The position numbers and the translations under genes are program-made. Shown piece after piece: positions 59,063 to 64,000 of a stretch of DNA of 64,000 bases. The notes beneath the pieces were generated by a model, which saw only the letters and a list, made by a program, of their open reading frames with translations, did no database searches and had not been told where the DNA came from. The DNA lies in the NCBI GenBank assembly GCA_003223645.1, contig QHVT01000027.1, positions 21,245-85,244 on the forward strand, given 5' to 3'. The stretch comes from Acidobacteriota bacterium. GTDB lineage: Bacteria; Acidobacteriota; Thermoanaerobaculia; Gp7-AA8. Every line of letters begins with the position of its first letter. Position 1 is the first letter of the stretch.

Positions 59063-62000
59063 CTACGGAGGCGTGGGGCAATTGGACGGCGCGTTGGAGA
59101 AAGCCGTTCCAATGACGATCGTGCTCGTTCCGGTGTTCGTCTTCGTGGTGTTGATCCAGCACTGAACGTCGGCGCTGTTCGCACCGTTCGCGCCGCAGGG
59201 GCTGGTGCCGAAGCTCTGCAGGTTGAACGTGGTGCCGGTGCGCTGACGCAGGCGATATCCCTGCGCCGCGTTCGCGGAGCTGTTGTTGCTGGCCATGTTG
59301 AGGCAGACGGTGTTCGTGTCGCCGCCGGCGCTCGATCCGGACTCGAAGCTGATGCCGTCGAGCGGGAAGCCAGCGGCGTCGTTGACCGTGTTGCCGACGC
59401 CCGCGCCGCCGATCGTCAGGTTCAAATGACCGGCGCCTCCGGTGCCTGCGCGAGCCTGACCCCTGATGCCCTCGGCCCCCATGCCGCTGATGCTGTTGCT
59501 GTGGACATCGGCGTTGATCGTGCCGTTGCCTTCCTGGATCAGGCGAATACCGGCCGCGTTGTTGCCGAGCCCTGTGATCGTGTTGCTAATGACCTTGGCG
59601 TTGATGGTCGACGTGTCGAAGTTCTGAATGTTGATGACATTCAGACCGTTCGCCGAGCTGGTTCCGGTGCTGACACCGGTGAAGCCCGTCACAAGGGCCG
59701 TGATGTTGGCGCTGTTGGCGGCGGCGATGTTGACCGCCGAGCCGAGGTTCGCGTTGTAGTTGCTGCCCGTACCCGTCACCGTCACGTTGAGCGTCGCGCT
59801 GTTGTTCCCCGAGACCTGGAGACCGTCGCCCTGATTGTTGTTGAGGTTGTTGTTGCCGGTCATGTTCAGGGTCAGGTTGGAGCTGTTGTTGCCGACGATC
59901 GAAACGCCGTCTCCGCCCGTTGCCGCCGCCGTCTGGTTGAGCGTGGAGTTGCTGATCGTCAGCGTGCCGGCGGTGGAGCTGTTGTTGGTGATGAAGACGT
60001 TGATGACCGCCGAGCCGGTGACGCTGCTGTTCGTGATCGCGCTGGTGCCTAGGAGGTCGGTGATGAAGATGCCGTACTCGTTGGCGGCGTTGCCCGCGCC
60101 GGTCATCGTGCTGCTGTTCTGATACTTGAAGTCGGTGAGGTTGTTGCCGAGGATGCCGGTGTTGGCGGTGGTGGCGAAGTCGCAGCTGTCGATCGTGAAG
60201 CCGTTGGTCACGCTCGTCGCATCGATCCCGTTGTCGCCGGCGTTGGTGATTTGCATCTCGTTCAGCGTAACGCTGCGGACGGAGTTGATGGAGATGGCGT
60301 CGCCGGTCTGGTTCTGCAGCGTGCCGCCGCTGTCCGCGGCGCCGGTGCCGTTGATCGTGAACCCTGCGGTGTTACCGGTGTTGCTCAGCAGGATTCCGTT
60401 GGTGCCGCCGGTGACGTTGACGACGTCGAACTGGACGCCCGTCCCGCCGATTTGTGCGCGGTTGATCGTGATGCCGGTCGCCGTCGCCGCCGTCGGTGAG
60501 CCGACGGTGTTGTTCGCATTCGATGCGGTGACGGTGAGACCGGTTCCCGCGGGTACTGCACAAGTTCCGCTGCAGGCCTTGAACACGCTTGCGGCACCGG
60601 AAAGCGTGAGCTGACCGCTGATGTTCACCGTGCCGGCGGTGCCTTCGATCGAGACGCCGGCGCCGCCGGTGCTGCCGATCGCGCCGGAGAACAAGCTCGT
60701 GCCGCCGCCGAGCGTCGTGATGTCGATCGCACGCTGACCCGCGGTGTTCTGCGTGATCGGACCGGCGTAGGTGATGCTCGGCGAACTGGCGGTGACAACG
60801 AACGCAGCACCGGTCGGATTCGTGATCGACGTGCCGCTCGTGAAGTCGAACGTACCGCCCGAGCCGTTGAGAATGTCGACGCCGGCATTGCCGCCGTTCA
60901 TCGTCGTCGTCGTGCCGTGGAGGTTGTACGTGCCGTCCGCGTTATCGAACTGCAGGCCGGTGCCGTTGGTCGCGCTGACGTTGCCGTTGAACGTCAACGT
61001 GCCGGAGTGACCGCCGGCGACGCTGATCGCCGCGGCGGCGTTGGCCTGGGTGATCGTGCCGCCGTAGGTCACGCTGACGCTGCCGCCGGAGACGTTGAAC
61101 GTCGCACCGGTCGCACCGGCGAGCGAGCCGCCGGTGATGGTGAACGTGCCGCCGGTCACGTTGGTCATGGAGAGGCCGTTGACGGTGCTGGCGCCGCCGG
61201 TGACGGTGAGACTGTTGAGGATCGATCCGTTGGTGATCGCCTGGCCGTTAAGGCTGAGACCGACGCCGTTCGCCGTCGCGATCGAGCTGTTGCCGCCGGT
61301 GGCGGTGATGCTCAACGTACCGCCGGAGGCGGCCGTGGCGACCATGCCGGCGCCGGTGCCCGACGCTGACAGAATCATGTGATGGAAGTTCAACGCACCG
61401 GTGTTCGTGCCGCCGATCGACACCATCGTGCCGCCGAAGCTGCCGCTGCTGTCGGCGATATTCAGGTGATTCGTCGTCACTGTGCCGGTGATGTTCTGAA
61501 TCGAGACCACCCAGCCCGGTGCTGCATTCGTACTACCGGTGAGCGTGGTGCCGCTGAACGTCAGCGAGCCCGGGGTGCTCAGCGTGTTGATGTTGAGCAG
61601 CGTACCGTTGCCGTTGGTGCGGTTGATGGTGCCGCCATAAGTAATGACGCCGGTTACGGCGGTGGCGGTGCCGTCCAGGACGAACGGAGCGCCCGCGGCG
61701 GTGATCGACGTACCGGAGCCGAACGTCACGGCGCCGCCGGTGCCGTTCGTAATCGTGATGCCGGTTGCGCCGTTGAGCGTCGCGGTGCCGCTGAAGTTCT
61801 CGGTGCCGTCGGCATTCGACAGTGAGACGCCGGTGCCGGCCGTGGAATTGAGCGTGCCGACCGAGAACGTCGCCGTTCCGGTGGCGGCGTGGTTCGTGAT
61901 GCCGACCATCGTCTGCGCGTTGCCCTGCGTGATGTTGCCGCGGTACGTGGCCTTCGCGGCGTTGCCGCTGATCAGGAACGACGTGCCGGTGGTGTTGGTG

Positions 62001-64000
62001 ATGGCAAAGTTCGCCGGAGTGGCGGGCGGACCGAAGGTGTAAGTACCGTCGGCATTCGCGCCGAGGTTGATGCCGGTAACCGCGCCGTTGATGGTCGCCG
62101 TACCGCTGGTCGTGTAGTAGTTGTGCGTGCCGGTGGAGCCCGCGGCGAACGCGCTGATGTTGATCGCGGTACCGCCCGTGACGTTGAGCGCGCCGGTGTC
62201 GAACGTCACGTTGCCGTTGTAAGTACCGGCCGTCGACGTGATGCGGATCGCGCTGTTCGCGCCGGCGTAGGTGATGTTGCCGGAGAAGTTGACGTTGACC
62301 GTCGGCGTGTTGCCGGTGATGAGGAACTCGTCGCCGGTCGCGCCGGTGAGCGTGCCCGCACTGACCGTGAGGTTGCCGGCGCACGTCGTGAGCGAAATCC
62401 CGTTCAGGCCGGCGGTGGAGTTGACGGTCTGGAACGTCGCCGCGAGCGTACCGTTGTCGAGGACGAGCGCGGGCATCGGGTTGGTCTGGCCGACGCCGAT
62501 GCGCGTCTCGCTGACGGTGAGCGTACCGAAGTTCGTACCGGCGATCGCCGCGCCGCCCGAAGAGGCGGAGACGTCGATGCCGCGCAGCGTGTTGCCCGAC
62601 GCGAGCGTGATCGTGTTGCCGGCGGTGGAGCGTTTGAACGTCGGATGCGTGCCGGTCGGCGTGAAGATCGTGAACAGCTCGGTGTTGAACGTCGTCGTCA
62701 GCGTGGCCGACGCGCCGTTGCCGTACATGATCTGGCCGTTCTTCAGGGTGATGAAGTCGGTGTACGCGCCCTGCTTGACGACGAACGTGTCGTTCGCCGC
62801 CGAGCCGGTCTCGGCCTGCTGGAGGGTCTGGAACGGATTGGTGTCGCGGCCGTCTTTCGGCGAGCCGGCGAAGCTGGCGTCGACGAAGAGATAACGCGGC
62901 CCGACGTGGATCGTGAGCTGGCCAGTGTCGGTGGCGCCGTTGTTGTCCACCACCGTATACGTAAAGACGTCATCCACATTCTGGTCGCCGGCCTCGGAGT
63001 GATACGTGTAGCCGCCGCCCGCCGTGAACGTGATCGTTCCGCCGGCGCTGCCGGTGAAGGGCCCGAGGCCCTGGACGGCCAGAGTCGCACCCGGATCGGG
63101 ATCGGTGTCGGCGCCGCTGCCGTCGTTGCCGTTCACGAGGACGCCGTCGTTGTCCGGCACGGTCAACGTGAGGTTGCCGATGGCGTTGTCGACGTCGTCA
63201 TTCGCCGTGGGCGGCGTGTTGACGGTGAAGCTGAACACGAAGTCCGCGATCATGTTGTCCGGCGGATCACCCGCGTCGGCGTCGGTGATCTGCGCGGCCA
63301 CGACCGTGACGGTGCAAAGCACGGCCGGCAGATTCGACGTCGGCGTGAGCGTGAACGTGTTCGACGGCGAGGAGCTGAGCGTGAACGCCTGCGCGCCGCC
63401 GCAGTTGATGGTGAACGACGACGTCGTCGCGTTGACCGACTCGTTGAAATTGACGGTGATCGTCGAGCTCGGAGTGACGCCGGTTGCGCCGTTGACAGGC
63501 ACCGTCGTGGTCACAGACGGCGGTGTGTCGACCGTGAACGTGAAGACGTAGTTCGCCGCCATGTTGTCCGGCGGATCGTTGGCGTCCGTGTCGGTGACCT
63601 GTGCGGCAAGCACGGTCACGGTGCAGTTCTCGCCGTTGGTGAAGTCGGTGTTGGGATCGAGCGTCCAGGTCGTCGGTCCGCCGCTCAGCGCGAACGCATG
63701 AGCACCGGAGGTCGCGCAGGAGATCGTGAACGACGCACCCGTCGCGTTGACGGGCTCGCTGAACGTGACGGTGACGTTGGTGTTGTTGGCCTGCTGCGTC
63801 GCGAGGTCGACCGGGGTGGTCGAGGTAACGCTCGGCGCCGCATCGATCGAGAACGTGAACACGTAGTTCGCCACCATGTTGTCCGGCGGATCGAACGCGT
63901 CGGTGTCGGTGATCTGCGCCGCCAGCGCCGTCACGGTGCAGGTCTCACCGGCCGTGAAGTCGACCGTCGGGTCCAGCGTCCACGTCGTCGGACCGCCGCT
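59063..64000 (-). CDS. Giant secreted Ig-like and beta-helix protein, copy 2 (5' end outside window)
   Basis: The frame is open from 64000 to the stop at 59063, giving 1645 residues of the C-terminal part. At least two SbsA-like Ig domains are present (VTVTFSEPVNATGASFTISC, PSVTTTVPVNGATGVTPSS), then a cadherin-like domain (VLVNGNDGSGADTDPDPGAT). A long Gly/Thr/Asn-rich right-handed beta-helix follows (RYLFVDASFAGSPKDGRDTN, NGISLTTCAGNLTVSAGTLT). The C-terminal ~300 residues, ending near GYRLRQRTGTTFNLQSFGT, are homologous to copy 1, although the repeat regions differ. Start and signal peptide are not seen. Confidence 0.87.
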   Translation of the reverse strand, partial: SGGPTTWTLDPTVDFTAGETCTVTALAAQITDTDAFDPPDNMVANYVFTFSIDAAPSVTSTTPVDLATQQANNTNVTVTFSEPVNATGASFTISCATSGAHAFALSGGPTTWTLDPNTDFTNGENCTVTVLAAQVTDTDANDPPDNMAANYVFTFTVDTPPSVTTTVPVNGATGVTPSSTITVNFNESVNATTSSFTINCGGAQAFTLSSSPSNTFTLTPTSNLPAVLCTVTVVAAQITDADAGDPPDNMIADFVFSFTVNTPPTANDDVDNAIGNLTLTVPDNDGVLVNGNDGSGADTDPDPGATLAVQGLGPFTGSAGGTITFTAGGGYTYHSEAGDQNVDDVFTYTVVDNNGATDTGQLTIHVGPRYLFVDASFAGSPKDGRDTNPFQTLQQAETGSAANDTFVVKQGAYTDFITLKNGQIMYGNGASATLTTTFNTELFTIFTPTGTHPTFKRSTAGNTITLASGNTLRGIDVSASSGGAAIAGTNFGTLTVSETRIGVGQTNPMPALVLDNGTLAATFQTVNSTAGLNGISLTTCAGNLTVSAGTLTGATGDEFLITGNTPTVNVNFSGNITYAGANSAIRITSTAGTYNGNVTFDTGALNVTGGTAINISAFAAGSTGTHNYYTTSGTATINGAVTGINLGANADGTYTFGPPATPANFAITNTTGTSFLISGNAAKATYRGNITQGNAQTMVGITNHAATGTATFSVGTLNSTAGTGVSLSNADGTENFSGTATLNGATGITITNGTGGAVTFGSGTSITAAGAPFVLDGTATAVTGVITYGGTINRTNGNGTLLNINTLSTPGSLTFSGTTLTGSTNAAPGWVVSIQNITGTVTTNHLNIADSSGSFGGTMVSIGGTNTGALNFHHMILSASGTGAGMVATAASGGTLSITATGGNSSIATANGVGLSLNGQAITNGSILNSLTVTGGASTVNGLSMTNVTGGTFTITGGSLAGATGATFNVSGGSVSVTYGGTITQANAAAAISVAGGHSGTLTFNGNVSATNGTGLQFDNADGTYNLHGTTTTMNGGNAGVDILNGSGGTFDFTSGTSITNPTGAAFVVTASSPSITYAGPITQNTAGQRAIDITTLGGGTSLFSGAIGSTGGAGVSIEGTAGTVNISGQLTLSGAASVFKACSGTCAVPAGTGLTVTASNANNTVGSPTAATATGITINRAQIGGTGVQFDVVNVTGGTNGILLSNTGNTAGFTINGTGAADSGGTLQNQTGDAISINSVRSVTLNEMQITNAGDNGIDATSVTNGFTIDSCDFATTANTGILGNNLTDFKYQNSSTMTGAGNAANEYGIFITDLLGTSAITNSSVTGSAVINVFITNNSSTAGTLTISNSTLNQTAAATGGDGVSIVGNNSSNLTLNMTGNNNLNNNQGDGLQVSGNNSATLNVTVTGTGSNYNANLGSAVNIAAANSANITALVTGFTGVSTGTSSANGLNVINIQNFDTSTINAKVISNTITGLGNNAAGIRLIQEGNGTINADVHSNSISGMGAEGIRGQARAGTGGAGHLNLTIGGAGVGNTVNDAAGFPLDGISFESGSSAGGDTNTVCLNMASNNSSANAAQGYRLRQRTGTTFNLQSFGTSPCGANGANSADVQCWINTTKTNTGTSTIVIGTAFSNAPSNCPTPP

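Overview
The window is high-GC bacterial DNA with Gram-negative features: FadL-type and other outer-membrane barrels, lipoproteins, and Tat and Sec signal peptides. An HspR-type regulator beside dnaK, DUF4388-FHA and DUF1501/DUF1549-DUF1553 proteins, many multiheme cytochromes and very large secreted repeat proteins together suggest Acidobacteriota or a related soil or sediment lineage. No rRNA, tRNA, transposase or CRISPR array was seen, so the lineage call is inference.

Layout. 0-13 kb holds housekeeping and accessory genes: partial hspR, dnaK, a Bax-inhibitor-1 protein, a 1370-residue orphan membrane protein, a DUF72 protein, a Thr-rich lipoprotein, an NCS2 purine/uracil-type permease, an SDR-like protein and a phytoene-desaturase-like FAD oxidoreductase. 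13-22 kb carries a convergent pair of small ribbon-helix-helix-like paralogues, a two-component system (response regulator then histidine kinase), a DUF255 protein, a FadL barrel, an M48 lipoprotein protease and a CPA2 antiporter. 21.8-23.8 kb has four tightly packed phage-tail-collar-domain (MdpB-like) genes. 23.9-39.3 kb is a co-directional minus-strand block of redox genes. 39.5-49 kb has a DUF1501/DUF1549-1553 pair, a Kir-type K+ channel, an AbiEii-like toxin pair, an Ig/Calx-beta secreted protein, a GNAT protein and a Tat-secreted protein. 49.2-64 kb contains two copies of a cassette made of one giant secreted beta-helix/Ig protein followed by three collar-domain genes; the second giant gene runs off the window.

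How the redox genes may work together (inference). On the minus strand the order is DUF4388-FHA protein, a FAD/NAD(P)H oxidoreductase fused to two cyclic-nucleotide-binding domains and four [4Fe-4S] clusters, a small membrane protein with two HX13H helices (diheme b type), an FHA-TM-decaheme-TM-FHA protein, a HbpS/GlcG-like protein, an outer-membrane barrel, a decaheme LVIVD-repeat cytochrome and a pentaheme cytochrome. The parts suit a route for electrons from cytoplasmic NAD(P)H through the inner membrane and periplasm to the outer membrane, with phosphothreonine (FHA) and cyclic-nucleotide inputs. I know of no described system with this parts list.

The intergenic spaces are unusual. Seven contain inverted repeats whose arms are built from 7-9 nt tandem units, and several others contain GC-rich palindromic elements. 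At least two such elements lie in frame inside cytochrome genes.
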